Below the pieces are notes generated by a model. That model did no database searches and was not told where the DNA came from. It saw only the letters and a program-made list of their open reading frames with translations. A stretch of 64,000 nt of DNA from Symbiotaphrina buchneri (Eukaryota > Ascomycota > Symbiotaphrinales > Symbiotaphrinaceae): NCBI GenBank assembly GCA_001599915.1, contig BCIG01000015.1:658240-722239 (forward strand), written 5' to 3'. Each line of letters begins with the position of its first letter. Within the stretch, counting starts at the first letter, position 1. Both the position numbers and the translations under genes were made by a program. Positions 1 to 11,866 of this stretch are shown piece after piece.

Positions 1-1034
1 TTCTTCTCAGGAGCGCGCCGGTGGGCTTGGATCACGGATGAATAGAATTGACTTTTTGGTTCACGATGCCAAGAATGCATTTCTTCAAATCCTGCCTCGT
101 CTTCTCCATTATCTGCTTGGCTGCAATTACATATCATGTACTCATACTTGCGGTATATGGAGCATCAGTCCAGTATGTGTATTGGATAGAAAATTATGCT
201 TCTCCCGTATGGGACCTTTCTCCGACTTGGATTATCGGTACTTCGCATCTTGTAGGCAAGAAAATATTCATATGCACTGATTATTGTAGAGATTTGCGGT
301 GGTGGTGGAGTACGGAGTTCGTACAGAGCCTGGTTCACCGAGGTGTTCAGGAGTCAGGGCTCAGGAGAGGTCAGGGGGTGTCTAAGGAGGTTGCCGAAGA
401 GGAGCTAGAGGTGGCAGTGCAAGGTGCAACTAGACCCTTTGTAGAGCTCCCCACCTCGTACCGGTACGTCAGCGTGTTTCCGCTTCTCGGCATCAAGAGC
501 ATCGCCGTTGTACTCATATGTCGGGCGTCAAGGAAAGGCTCGAATGGATTAGAACTGGACTGCGGGTACGAAGTGTGCAGAGAGTAAGACGGAGAGAGTT
601 CATCTAATCAACTGTCAGCCCAACCCTCCTCGGTCCTGGTCTGTGGTACGATCGTAACAACTACCCAGCAAAGGAACAGTGACCCCGACTGCTCGGCTTT
701 CCCGACCTTACCGCAAACATCGTCCACCTCCTTTACCTTGTCCGTCAAGACACCACTGCCGCTGCCGCTGCCATCCCCAGCCTGAGCTAATTAACGCCCA
801 GAACGTGTGCGAGCTCATAAAGCTCTAGAGAGCTTGGCTGCCCGCCCAGCTTGTACAAGATGTGTGAGTGTGCTGCGCCATATATTCCCGCCCTGCCTGC
901 CCCTCAACTCATGATTCTTCTTCTTCGCGCTGCATACTCTCCCAACCCAGGCTCTTCGCTGACCTGAATGTTTACTGCCCATAGACAAGGTCAAACAAAG
1001 TCTTCGCCAGGCGAGGCGCAGCACCGGCGAGAGC
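1..1034. other. left-edge region without a supported gene
   Basis: No convincing coding exon is visible. The longest open stretches here lack an ATG, a recognisable domain or splice partners. The last ~130 bases are pyrimidine-rich (around 905-960) and probably belong to the promoter and 5' leader of the Ca2+/H+ exchanger that starts at 1035. The 3' end of a gene lying further left cannot be excluded. Confidence 0.5.
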
Positions 1035-2595
1035 ATGTCGAACGGCGGCGCCGCCATTCAAGAACACATCAACGAGCATACGCGCCTTCTCTCGGGCGTT
1101 CGCGCAGATGGAGTGCCTTTCCGCGAGGATGAACGGCGCTGGGTGTCCTACCCCGCATATGCCATGCACATCTCCAAGGCGGTCCTGATCAGCAACTACG
1201 TCAACGTTCTCTTGATCTTCGTCCCCCTGGGCATCATCGCTGGAGCGCTGGATTGGAATGCTTCATCGGTCTTCATCTTGAATTTCTTGGCCATCATCCC
1301 GTTGGCCTCGCTTCTGAGCTTCGCAACGGAGGAACTGTCGGAGAAGCTGGGGCAGACCCTGGGCGGGCTACTGAATGCTACATTTGGCAATGCGGTGGAG
1401 CTGATTGTGAGCTTGTCCTTGAAGGGTACGTGCATAGGAGCTTACGATGAACAGGTCAGCATTGTAGCTCTGGTCAATGGCGAGATCCGAATTGTTCAGT
1501 CCAGTATGCTGGGCAGTATCCTGTCGAACATCCTTCTGGTGGGCGCCTCCTTTGTAATGAAACTGGAGTACCATTGCTGATTTCCCTAGGTTCTTGGATG
1601 CTGTTTCCTCGCTGGTGGTTTCACCCTCAAAGAACAGAGCTTCAATTCCACGGTCGCCTCCACCATGTCTTCCCTCATGGCGGTTGCGTCCGCGTCCCTG
1701 ATCATCCCCGCAACACTGTATGCGGCTCTTGATCACTCCAAATCCGTCGATACAGACCAGAACATCTTGATTCTCTCGCATGGCACCGCCATCATCCTTC
1801 TGCTGCTCTACGTCATGTACCTTGTGTTCCAACTGAAGACACATGCATTCCTCTTCGACGAGGCGAAGGCAGAAGAAGAAGACGCCGAAGCTGGCAATGC
1901 CAGCACCACCAATCCCGGTCCTGATGACCCGAAAGAAGGGCCGCTTCTCTCGCCCATCGCTGCAGCTATCCTTCTCGTCATCATAACCGTGATCGTCGCA
2001 GTCTGCGCCGAGTATCTCGTCGACTCTATCGACGCGATCGTCGAGTCCTCGCACATCAGCAAGACCTTCATCGGTCTGATCCTCCTGCCCATTGTTGGAA
2101 ATGCGGCTGAGCACGTCACGGCCGTGGTTGCCTCGTATAAGAACAAGATGGAGCTGGCAATTGGCGTCGCCATCGGGAGCAGCATGCAAATAGGTCTGTC
2201 CCGGCCCTCTCCCTTCTCATTCGTCGACTACATAGAGCTATCCGCTAATCGTCCACTCTTTCCTCCAGCCCTCCTCGTAACGCCCTTCCTCGTCATCCTC
2301 GGCTGGATCATCGGCGAGCCCATGACGCTGCACTTCCAGACCTTCGAGACGGTCGTCTTCTTCCTCAGCGTCCTCGTCGTCAACTACCTTATCCAGGACG
2401 GCAAGAGCAACTACCTCGAAGGCGCCATGTTGCTTGGAACGTACGTGTCCCGCTTGCCTTTGCCCTTGCCGTTGCACTCGCTAACATGGCATTCTCCCGT
2501 GTAGATACATCATCATCGCCATTGCGTTCTACGTCTACCCAGATGATGCGGGGGATATCGGCGGCCCGGGACCGGGGCCGGGACCGAAGCTTTGA
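1035..2595 (+). CDS. vcx1: vacuolar Ca2+/H+ exchanger (CaCA family, VCX1-like)
   Basis: Predicted 440-aa antiporter that would move cytosolic Ca2+ into the vacuole in exchange for protons. Five exons: 1035-1406, 1455-1538, 1590-2193, 2269-2440 and 2505-2595. The introns of 48, 51, 75 and 64 bp all have GT-AG borders, and the last has a CTAAC branch site. Both CaCA alpha-repeats are visible: GNAVELIV (split by intron 1) with VNGEIRIVQSSMLGSILSN in the first half, and GNAAEHVTAV with AIGSSMQIA in the second. An acidic loop (EEEDAE, about residues 220-230) lies between the halves, as in VCX1/CAX proteins. Length matches the family (about 410-450 aa). Aspergilli carry several vcx paralogues, so the exact orthologue is not assigned. 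The 3' end faces the stress-protein gene. Confidence 0.93.
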
Positions 2596-2631
2596 ATGCG
2601 TGAGGCGTGGGATCTCAGGGTGCCTATGAAT

Positions 2632-2750
2632 GGCAAGGCAAGGCATGGCAAAGCAATGTAAGGCAAGGAAAGGAAAGGCAAGGCAAGACAAGGCAAGGCA
2701 AGGCAAGACAGAACAAGGCAAGACAAGGCTAAGGTGGGTAAGGCAAGGCC
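2632..2750. repeat. degenerate AAGGC pentanucleotide array
   Basis: About 120 bases are built from AAGGC units with variants such as AAGAC, ATGGC and AAGGA. The stretch is strongly purine-rich on the plus strand and starts about 40 bases after the exchanger stop codon, so it may lie in that gene's 3' UTR. The open frames across it are repeat artefacts. Confidence 0.85.
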
Positions 2751-3410
2751 AGAGAAGGAAAATGGCCGTCAACTTTTCCTTTTACGTGGAGTGGAGTAAG
2801 GCAAAACGGCAAAAGTCTGTGGAGTGGAGTTGTTTGGCTTTTTGGCGTTATACCCTCGTTGAGCAGATAGGACTCAAAACGGTAAGACTTACTTTAACGG
2901 CAACTCAAAAGCTCATCATGACCATTGCGCGACCCTGCCCATAGGCTGGTCTGGCCAGTTCAGCAACTGCACTGCCTTCTGCGTGACTTGAGTTACTTAT
3001 GTTCCGAATGTCGAGCCTGTTCATCGATCTATACGCCCTTGTTGTGTGAACTACAACGCGCATCCTGATAATGACAACATCATCATCACTTGCACGGCTG
3101 GCCAGACTCCACTCACTCCACTCCCCTCTACTAGAATTAAAAGTCCCACATCACAGAAGCACAAGGAGTGCTACATGCTACACGTTCCAAGGGTTTAGAC
3201 AGAAAAGTCCGTTGTCCCTTTCTCATTGATATCTATCTCTGATCTCTGATCTCATTGTCTCGCGTTTCATTTTCGTCCCTTCCCCTTCCCTTTCCATTCC
3301 CTAATCCTTATTCTTATCCCCAATTCCTAGCCCCGTCCCACATCCGATCATAGCGGGGACGGAACATCTCCCCGCAACATCTCTCAAAAGAAGAAGGGAA
3401 AAGCAGTGTT

Positions 3411-3463
3411 GCAGAGTAGTGTGCAGCGTAGTGTGCAGCGTAGTGTGCAGAGTAGTGCGCAGT
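3411..3463. repeat. 12-bp minisatellite, about four copies
   Basis: Four adjacent 12-base units follow GCAG(A/C)GTAGTG(T/C): 3411-3422, 3423-3434, 3435-3446 and 3447-3458, then a partial fifth. The two inner copies are identical. No function is apparent. Confidence 0.85.
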
Positions 3464-3829
3464 CAGCTGGGGCCATCTGAAAAAAAAGAACGCTCAAAGC
3501 GCATCATCATCCATGGAATTCATGCGCTGCCAAACCTCGAACATAGGGTAGGCAGGAAAAAGAAAATATGACCGACCGACCGACTCCTCACGCTGCGCCG
3601 AAGGGGAGAGATAGAAAGAGAGGCGCGCAGAACGAAAACTCCATGCCTGCCAGAGCAGGTCGACTATTTCCCTTTCATCGGGAGCTAGCCATAAAATCCC
3701 ATAACCCGAGAACTCCCCGCCGCGGCTCGCAAGAGGGCGAGTAATGATTATAAGCGCACACTTTTTTGCACCCCGCCACCAAGTAACGGTCGGGGACTTT
3801 CAATCATCAACTCCCGCTGGATCGATCAA

Positions 3830-6120
3830 TCAATCAATCTTGGCAGCAGCGAGCAGGCTCAAGCCGGGCTTGGTCAGGTTGTTGCTGAGGCGGACGGGAC
3901 GCTGGTAGTAGCGCGAGTGCTTGCGGAGCTTCTTGCGCGCGACCATGACGGGTACGCTCGATTTGGTGACGAGGTAGTTGCTGAAGGAGCCTAGGAGGAC
4001 CCTGGAGGTAGGGTGTTAGTGGCTGGAGAATGGAATGGAGATTGAGGTGAAGACATACCCTTTCAACGCGCTCCTACCCCTAGAGCCGAGGATCACCAGC
4101 GTAGGTTCGATGAAGTCAATCTGTAGCATATTTATTAGCTGTTTTACCCAGGAGAAGGTGGGTCAGCTTCATAGAGAGATTCGAGGAAACTCACCACTTC
4201 TGTGATCAGATGCTTTGGGCTCTTGCAATGAATCACCTCAATCACCACTCGTACCTGCAGCCGCGTCTTGCGGAGCAACTTGATAATACTCTGCGTAAGA
4301 TCCTCCGTCGCCCGGATGCGCTCACGCTCCGCTCGGTTCTGACCAGATGGATCCCTGCTCGAAGCCCTGGCACTACCGAGGGCATTGGTGATAGGGGCCA
4401 GGGATGCACTCGAGGGTGCTAAGAGCGGATATGGCATGGCGGAGAGGCTGCGGCGCTTGCTCGAGCTGCGAGTCAGGCTTGGGCTACGCCGACCGATGCT
4501 GGGACTCCTGCCTGAAGAGCCTGCTTCCGCTTTTGCCGTCAGTGACCCAATGACCGCCGCTTGATCTTTGACTGCGAGGGCAGCGTCGCCAATTGCGATG
4601 CCTTGGGAGTGGGCATCATTAGCACCGGCACGTCCAGTACCAGTCTCTTCGTCAACCGCGTAGAGCGCGAGTAAGGTGTCGCCGTCACGGAGCACTGTAC
4701 CAATGGTCCATTCCAAAGCGTGAGCCGCTTCGTCACTCAAGTCGGTGCAGACGAGATATGTGCGCTGTCGACGGAGGCCTTTGGCAGCTTCGTCCTGCAA
4801 TTTGGAGAACTCGCCACGAATAATAGTACGGATAGTGCGGTGTGATTCGGGAGTAGATTGTATTGGCGATATGTGTACACTCAAGCGTTGAGCGCGCCGG
4901 ATATCGGAAATATCTGCTTCTTCATCGGACGCGAAAGGAGTGGAGACGTTGGAGCCCGTATTGTCAAAGCTCGTTGTAGGATGGACACCAGGCCTTCTAG
5001 GATTTAGTCGTTCTCCGCTGGGTCCAGTGATGGTGACTTCCGGTTCGCTCAAGTTATAGGCAGAGGTATTTGCTTCTCCATCGTCTTCTGCACCTCCTTC
5101 CTCAGCGGCCCTGTCATCATCGCCATTCGGGGGATGCCCATTCTCTGTGTCACCCTTGCTCCATCTTCTCCTCCTGCCCCTCTTCACCTCCGAATCATCT
5201 TCGTCGCCGGAACTCTCGTCACTATCAGATTCACTGCTCTCAATGGCCTCGTCCCCATGGGCATCACGATCGATCTTCAGATCTCGAGGTGACATTGGTG
5301 GAGAGAATCCCTCTGTATCTGAGACCTCTCCAGGGCTCTCCAGCGGCGGGCTTGCAAGGCCGGTCGGGCGGGCGTTGATGTAACCTGAATAGTTTCTGTA
5401 AGCTTGGTTCGGTTCATCAATGGCTCCTTGATCCAGTGTTTTGCTCTCGGGAACGGGCATAAGGTTCGACGTACTAGTCCGGGGAGACGATGCCCGACCT
5501 AGGGGAGATGACGGTAGCTTCAAAATACCCCCTGGGATCCTACCCACAGGTGGACCGCCAAGGCTTCCTCCGAGATCTGTAGAGTTGACCACGCTCGCCA
5601 TGGAACTTATAGCCACTGGCCTCTTCCCACCGTTGGGCGTTTTGCGGGGAGCATGCCGGACCTTCGTCTGAATATCGTAGTGCGTCTCCAATTCCTCGTT
5701 TGAGCCTTTCCTTGGTTTTGTAGGGGACGTTGCAGGGTCTGAATCGATCTTGCGCAATGGCACCACCTCCTCCGTCGTCCCATCCACGTCCGTCTTTGTA
5801 ATCTCCGGGTCGCTCGTTGTCCTGGTAGGATGTGCCGGCGGCGGGGAAGAAGGTTCGCCCATGCTGTCGATACTGTTGGCAGAGGACGACTTCGGGGGTG
5901 GATATGGCGCGGTCCTGGAGAAGGAGGGCTTTCGTGGAGAGATTGGGACGTTTGGGTCGAGGATACTACGGCGGATAGGCGATCGGGAACCATGAGAGCT
6001 AGTCGACTCGCGCTTGGGCCGGTGCGGTCGTTCCTTCTCAAGCATCTCCACGATCTCTTGTCGCTCCTGCTCAATGGCCATCTCCAACGACATGGCGCGA
6101 GGCTTCCTCCTTGTCGACAT
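3830..6120 (-). CDS. universal stress protein (USP)-domain protein with long disordered N-terminus
   Basis: Predicted 719-aa protein from three exons on the minus strand: 6120-4195, 4120-4059 and 4001-3830. The introns are 74 and 57 bp with GT-AG borders. The first ~440 residues are low-complexity, rich in Ser, Pro, Asp and Glu. The USP fold then starts (RTYLVCTDLSDEAAHALEWTI), is interrupted by a Ser-rich insertion, and finishes in the last two exons with LVILGSRGRSALKGVLLGS, the ATP-binding G-2x-G-9x-G(S/T) type signature. The tail is basic and ends in KID. Fungi have one large USP-domain protein of this layout; its role is poorly defined but linked to stress. The ATG at 6120 opens with a basic stretch (STRRKPR). 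Confidence 0.9.
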
Positions 6121-7389
6121 TTTGACGGTGTTCGTGACTTGTGGTCAAACGCAGTGGATAGACGGAGGATGAGCAATAGTGCAACAAGTGAACGCGATCA
6201 GTTGTGTGTTGTGCAAGTCGTCTGTGGATTCTAAGAAGTACTTCGACGTCACGATGGTGAATGCCCCTTTCATTCAGTGAAAGGCGGTAAAGATGATGGT
6301 GACAAGGGACTCTATTACTGGACGGCGCATATAGCCATTGTTCGTGTACGTCGTCGTACCTAAAACACTGGACCAGCGATTGGCCCGCACAAAGACTGCG
6401 TAGGTGGAGCCAACAACGCTGGGTGATGGGAGGGAGTATCTACAATGGAAAGAAAGCTGTACGAAGTAATTGGGTGGTGGACGGGACGAGTAGCGATGAT
6501 TGACTCCTTGGCTGTTGCCAGCACAGCCCAGAGCCAAGAAGGCTCGACGGGGTCGGTGCACAGGGTCACTGGTCATTGATGCGTGATGGTTTTCTTGGCG
6601 GTGAGGCAATCAGACCGCGGTGACCGGCAGTCGGACAGCGGCTGCTTCTGGCCAAGGGTCAACAATTGGAATTATTAAGGTAAGGAAACTAAGAGCCGTG
6701 TTCTAGGCGGAGAAAATAATATTAATGGCTACGGTACCTGTTCATTGTACAGTACAGTACAGATAGCCTTTCCGCGGTACTCTTACTTTTTAAAAAGCCA
6801 CAAGAACAAAAGATGCGGGGCCCCCGACGACAAGGTTCCCGCTCTTACCAGTTGCCTATCTGGTCCAATTGTACATTATTAAGACATCCTCGTCCCATAT
6901 CATGTTTGAACCTGACTCACTTCCGTTCGAGCGAGGAAAAGCGTCAAGCAAATAGTCTGCCTATCTTGGAAATAAGATGCCAAGGGCCAATTGCATGTGA
7001 TGCCCGTTTGGAAAATGAAAGAGGAAAATGTGATAGACCAGAAACGGAGTCACTGGAAGTCCGATGCGATGCAGCTGGGTAACACAGCATGAAACATCGC
7101 CTTGTCTGTTACAATGCCCAACGGGACCATAGAACCCAGGCAAAAGGTCTCTGCACGTGCATGCAAGATACGCCACATCTTCCTCCTGCGATATTCCTGC
7201 ATGAATCCGATATATTTTACAACAGTAATCGTTTTTGGTTTCTGGCGAAGCAACCCGCTTTTGGAGCAACCCCATTTGTAAGATACTATACAGCTCCTGC
7301 CAATTACGAGCAGATGCGCCCATGTCCGCTCTTCCCGCTTTTCCGCTATCCCTTCCGCCAGCAGCTCACTCGCGCCCGATGTCCCTATC
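6121..7389. other. promoter of USP gene and 3' flank of mitochondrial uS7
   Basis: 1.27 kb between two minus-strand genes. It should hold the USP promoter and 5' leader near 6121 and the uS7m 3' UTR near 7389. A short GTACAGTACAGTACAG run occurs near 6748. I see no coding exon; open frames here lack splice partners or known motifs. Confidence 0.55.
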
Positions 7390-8524
7390 CTACCTTCCAC
7401 CCTTTGGACGTCTGAAATTGATGTTCGCCCGGTTACTAACCGCCATCTTATGTACTGCTGCTCTCTTCTCCCAAACTCCGCTGCGTCCCTCCACCACCGC
7501 GATCAACTCCTCCGCTACCCGTTGCGCAAACATGTCTTTCCCACTGCCCCTGCTCTGTCGTCTCTCCGCCGCATCCAGTATCCATTGCACAGCCTTCCGT
7601 CTCCGTTGCCGCAGATGTAAGGGTTGGGGGATCTGTAGAGCCATGCCACCTCCGGCAGCACCTTTCTGCGATCGGATCTTAAGTAGCGGTGCAATAGAAT
7701 CCAGGGCGAGTGTAAGGTAGAGGATGGGGTTTAGAGGCAGATGAGATGGAGGAGGTGACCCTGGGAGCAGAGGGCGGTCAGGGTTGATCTGCGGAGGTGG
7801 GGCTGTGCGGAGGAAATTTAAGATGGCGGACATGTTCTGTTCAGGGCTGATCAGAGGACGAGTTGGAAAGAATCACAGTCAAATGGGAGCTTTCCATACC
7901 CTCTGCGCAACGCTCTTCTTCCCATCCCGCATCAGTAGGTTCGTCACTTGCTTCACCACAGGATCGTACCTGTAGTGCAGATGCGCGTCACTCGGAATTG
8001 GCAGCTCCGGTATCTCGAACTTGAACCCGGATATTGTGATATCCGTCTCGTCGACCGGCGAGACTTCCATCTGCGCCTCCGCCCATCGTCGTGCTGACGT
8101 CGAAAAAGATCTGGATCCCGTCGGGCTTGTCTTCTTGCTCTCCTCTTTCAAAATCTGAGGAGCATTCTTCCTTGCTTGCGGATCTTTCTTGAGGATCTGG
8201 ACGAATGACTGCTGTCAGTGCACGGCAATCCAGATTGAGTATGACTGCACAAACCTCCTGCACCGGCGTCCCTTGCTCCAGCTCCGGCCCGCCTTCACCC
8301 GTGATCTCTCCTATCTTCGCAGCCTCCTCGCTGATGTGTGGAAGAACATCTTGATTTGGCCCCGTCGCATTGACACCCTTTTTATCATCCGTGAACCGTC
8401 TGCTAGAGGTAGAGAACCGCGCTGCTCGGGTCGCAGCAGCGGAGCGAGGGAGGGAAGCCGGACGTGGCCGGTACACCAATGCCTGTGAGGCTTTGCAGAC
8501 TGGTATAGATATCCGTGGAGGCAT
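7390..8524 (-). CDS. mitochondrial small-subunit ribosomal protein uS7m
   Basis: Predicted 337-aa precursor of the mitochondrial uS7 protein, which binds the 3' domain of the small-subunit rRNA. Three exons: 8524-8255, 8196-7900 and 7836-7390, with introns of 58 and 63 bp. The first residues (MPPRISIPVCKAS, then Arg/Ser-rich) look like a mitochondrial presequence. The S7 core is clear: HYRYDPVVKQVTNLLMRDGKKSVAQRNM across intron 2, then GGGMALQIPQPLHLRQRRRKAVQWI and a C-terminal helix with FAQRVAEELIAVVEG. Translation starts at the ATG at 8524; frame-compatible upstream codons only add a non-targeting extension. Confidence 0.92.
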
Positions 8525-9059
8525 TTTGAATATGATGTGATGATGCTGAAACTCCAATGTGTGGAAGATGAAGCTAGTGGACTGCAATGACAAGGTTGCT
8601 GTTCTCAGAAACGACCCCCGATGCGGAGATTGTAGGTCACGTGCAGACGGTCAAAATCCCTTTTACGAGGGTACTGAGGTCGCGCTACAAGCATATCGCG
8701 CTACATGAGTTCACCTTAGACGAATATATCTGGACCGCAAGAGACTTTCAGGTGCATACATTTCTAGGATGCATGGACTGTTCCAAGTAGCCCTGATACT
8801 GAAAAGAGTACTTGAAAAGCAGATCCTGATTGCAGCCATCATTCCACGATGTGTGAAACGACTAAACCCCACCAATCAATAACTCCAAATCGCTGTGCTG
8901 CCATGTCGCTTCCCAAGTATCCTCCATGCCATGAAATCAAATGCGAAGGAAGTATCTTTCCGACGTCATGGCCACAATCATGCTACGCTCCGCCATGCCA
9001 GATGAAACAAGGAAACACTCGAAGCCGTCAAGAAGATAGGAGATGGCATCGACGCCTCT
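8525..9059. other. intergenic: uS7m promoter and DnaJ-gene 3' flank
   Basis: 535 bases between two minus-strand genes. No additional exon is supported. Confidence 0.5.
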
Positions 9060-10063
9060 TCATGCTTTGCGTCCTCGCTTGGTCTTCTTCGCGGGCTGTT
9101 CCGTTGCTTCAGGCGCCGCTGCCTTTTCCCCCTTCTTGCTGTTCTTCTGAAACGCTTCTTCAGGAGGCTCCTCCGCAGCTCTCTTCCCTTTGGCTTTGCC
9201 CTTAGGCGCGTACTTCTCCTCAAGCCTGTCCAGAAAGCTTTGACCCCTGTCCTTGTTTCTCTGCTGGATCAGGGCCGCCAAATCGTCTTCTTCAGAAGCT
9301 TTGTCTTTCTTCCCCTTCTTGCCGTCTCGCTCTCCAAACAGCTTCTCCGCAACTCCAAGCTCCTCTGCCAGTTCTCTGGCCTCCCGTTCTTCTTTCCTCG
9401 CGGCCGCCGCTCTCTTCTTCCGCTGGGCCTTTGTCTCTTTGGTGTAGGTATCATAGGCTTGCACTTCACCATCCGCGATAGCCTTATCGATAATCTTCCT
9501 GAAGCGCTCCTCGTCCTCAAGCGGATTACTGAGCATGACATCTTGGAAGACACCATCCATTTCTCCTTGAAACTTCTCATATGCTGCTAAGATATCGCCA
9601 CGCTCCTCATCTGAGCCTTGGTATTCGCCCTTGAATTTCTCCAGTGCAGCGGTGGTGATGATGTCCTTGTACTGGAAGCGGAAGTATTCCGTCCAGTTGA
9701 AGTCATCATCGTCGAGGTCGAGCGACTCGTCAGTGCGGCCAGTCGTATCATAGCGTGAGCGACGACGAGGTTCAGAGAGGATAGCGTATGCGAGAGCGAC
9801 TTCTTGGAATTTTGTATGCGCCGTAGCTTTGGCCTCAGGAGCTGCCTTGTCTGTATTGGCTCGATGGTGAGTGGAGCTGTAAGAAAAGAGATGGAATTTT
9901 CCAGTGACTATGACGAACCTGGATGATGCTTTAATGCCTGCTTGCGGTATGCGGTCTTGATCTGATCAGCTGTGGCACTGCGGTCGACTTCGAGGACTTG
10001 GTAAGGGTCGATGTTAGAGGGAGGTTCCTCGGAGGTAATATCTTCCGAGGTTGCAGATGGCAT
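9060..10063 (-). CDS. J-domain protein, DNAJC9-like
   Basis: Predicted 311-aa nuclear-type J-protein of two exons (10063-9919 and 9850-9060) with a 68-bp intron. The J-domain begins at about residue 22 (DPYQVLEVDRSATADQIKTAYR) and contains the HPD motif that stimulates Hsp70; the intron falls inside it (HP|D). The middle has the DNAJC9-type stretch DFNWTEYFRFQYKDIITTAALEKF. The last third is a Lys/Glu/Ala-rich helix with several basic clusters ending in KKTKRGRKA, which would suit nuclear localisation. DNAJC9 proteins link Hsp70 to histone H3-H4 chaperoning; that role is known for the family, not shown here. Confidence 0.9.
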
Positions 10064-10507
10064 GGTGACGGCAAGCTGTGAGCGATTCAGATGGTTTGAC
10101 GGACGTGAATCCGAGAGGGAACGGCGCTAGCAATAGAGAGCTATCATTCGCAAAGGAGTTGGACTGAAGTTGCGATTGTGGTGTTGGTGAGCCAAGGTGA
10201 GTGGACAGCGGAGTGAAGTACGGAGGTGCTTTAGGAAAGACGCGTTGCGACGCGCCGACACGTGCTGTGCTCGGAATAATTACTAGCGACGTCATCCACC
10301 TGTGAATGCTTTCCAAGTACTGTATCTTCCAGCATTCATCTTACTTGGTAGGCCTCAAATATTTATATTGAATTCAAAGATTTGAGTTACGGACAGCGGA
10401 AGAGTGGTCTGGGTTTCGTTGCGTGAGAACTCCAATATCTTAGAGAACTCAGGACGCAGCGTATGCGAGCTCTCTAAGAGACCATTCTATGTCTTATACA
10501 CACGTCT
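10064..10507. other. intergenic: DNAJC9-like promoter and GFA-gene 3' flank
   Basis: 444 bases between two minus-strand genes. No coding exon is visible. Confidence 0.5.
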
Positions 10508-11112
10508 TTAATGAGCCCCCATACCGGTGAGCTTCTCCCCTGCCTCTTCTCCATCCGTCACGCCCTCAATTCTCCTTTCCCAGAAATACTCCCCTCCACT
10601 TGGTTTGCACAATTCCGCCGCAAGCTCGCCCTCAAGCCATTTCTCGTCTAGTGACCCCAAAGTAATGCTCAGCATTTCCTGCCCCTCTTTCCTCCATGTC
10701 AAAGTACTGCCGCAGTTGATGCAGAAACCGCGGTAGTGACCTGGTGACGAGGTATATTCTCTGAATGTGGGTGCATCGGAGAGAGGAGGGTTCCAAGTAT
10801 AGGCCGTACTAGGGAGCGGGAGGAGGTGGAGCTTCAAGGCTGAAGACCATTTGCGGCATTGGGTACATTGGCATGAAAGTGTCTTGTTATTAGATTTGCG
10901 TTATTTACTGGATCTTGCCCATCGATGGATCAGGGGAGAGGCAGCACAAAAGATGAGAGACGTACAGGTGGTGGCCAAAACGGGACTTTGATACTGAAAT
11001 GGAGGGCCTCACACAAACAACCCCCGGTAATCTCAGACGGAAGTTCAGAAGGCTTCGACATTGTCATGCCACCTGGAGTAATCGAACCGCGCGATGATAG
11101 ATGTTTAAACAT
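10508..11112 (-). CDS. GFA/CENP-V-domain zinc protein
   Basis: Predicted 173-aa protein from exons 11112-10966 and 10882-10508 (intron 83 bp, ending in AAG). The zinc-binding cysteines of the glutathione-dependent formaldehyde-activating fold are present in order: GGCLCEAL, then LSCQCTQCRKW just after the splice, then GFCINCGSTLTWR. Fungal members are small cytosolic proteins of mostly unknown substrate, related to bacterial Gfa, which promotes addition of formaldehyde to glutathione. Translation could also begin at in-frame ATGs at 11067 or 11061, closer to the domain. The enzyme role is inferred from family only. Confidence 0.87.
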
Positions 11113-11290
11113 TGTGGTATGCTCGAGCTACTCGGCGGGCTCTACCCCACTTATGCCGCCCCCATTCTGGACCCCCATATGCCAAAGTCTGGAGATCACA
11201 GAACTACGAATATTTCAGACGCAACTCCACCAATGCATATGCTCTAGCTCAAATGGACACCATTTGATAAGCCGCCATGCGCTCCGATGC

Positions 11291-11866
11291 CTACCGGTTC
11301 TCAGTGGCCTTTTCAACATGCCCGGCCTCAGCAACACGAAGTATTTCCTCCTCCAATCCCTCTACAACCACCACTTCCACACCCGCCTCCTCCAGCTTTC
11401 TCCTCCCCATATTCTCTCCCACAAAAGTCTCCGGTTCTTTGACGCCGACATAGACTCTACGTATACCGCCTCCATTCTCCCTCGTTCGCAGAATCCTCTC
11501 CACGCACGGCAGGTTGCCGCTCAACCTCTTTGCGCACGGCTCCACCGTAGTGTAGATCACCACCTCGCCCGCTTCCTGGCCCAAGAGCTCTCCCACACGC
11601 TCTTCAGGAAGCCCATGCGCCGCGGCGTACTTTGACAGCGCGCACTGCTCTGCGTGCGTGTTGCCGGGGAGCTCCATTGTGTGGCCCGTCGCGAGGATGG
11701 TGTTGGTGCTGGCAGATAGGAGCACGGCGCCCACGCGGAAGTTGGTTGGAAGTTTAGGAGCCAAATCCGCGAGAGACAGGCAAAGGCGCATGTAGGCTTC
11801 GTGGTCGCCAGCTGGGATGGGAGATGGCCCTGGTGCGGGGACCGAGGGGGTTGGTGCTGCGCCCAT
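11291..11866 (-). CDS. zinc-dependent deaminase, DRAP/cytidine deaminase-like
   Basis: Intron-less 191-aa protein with the cytidine/deoxycytidylate deaminase zinc motif. HAEQ at residues 71-74 supplies a zinc ligand and the proton-shuttling Glu73, and PCAKRLSGNLPC gives C111 and C121 (PCx9C). The spacing and the sequence GHTMELPGNTHAEQ resemble fungal riboflavin-pathway diaminohydroxyphosphoribosylaminopyrimidine deaminases rather than tRNA-editing enzymes. The Pro/Ala-rich first 20 residues look disordered. The gene is transcribed away from stn1, with a 570-bp shared upstream region. The substrate remains inferred. Confidence 0.85.
   Translation of the reverse strand: MGAAPTPSVPAPGPSPIPAGDHEAYMRLCLSLADLAPKLPTNFRVGAVLLSASTNTILATGHTMELPGNTHAEQCALSKYAAAHGLPEERVGELLGQEAGEVVIYTTVEPCAKRLSGNLPCVERILRTRENGGGIRRVYVGVKEPETFVGENMGRRKLEEAGVEVVVVEGLEEEILRVAEAGHVEKATENR

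Larger units (their letters stand above)
2596..3829. other. convergent intergenic region with two simple repeat arrays
   Basis: This lies between the 3' ends of the exchanger gene and the universal-stress gene. It holds a degenerate AAGGC array, a 12-bp minisatellite and pyrimidine-rich tracts (around 3250-3330). No coding exon is supported. Confidence 0.6.

Noticed and set aside
38-587. open frames at the left edge
   Set aside because: Overlapping frames with no motif; the longer one begins at TTG, and no intron or family similarity supports either.
2389-2944. open frames across the AAGGC array on both strands
   Set aside because: Translations are periodic repeats (KARQGKA-like or LPCLALPCL-like) produced by the 5-bp unit.
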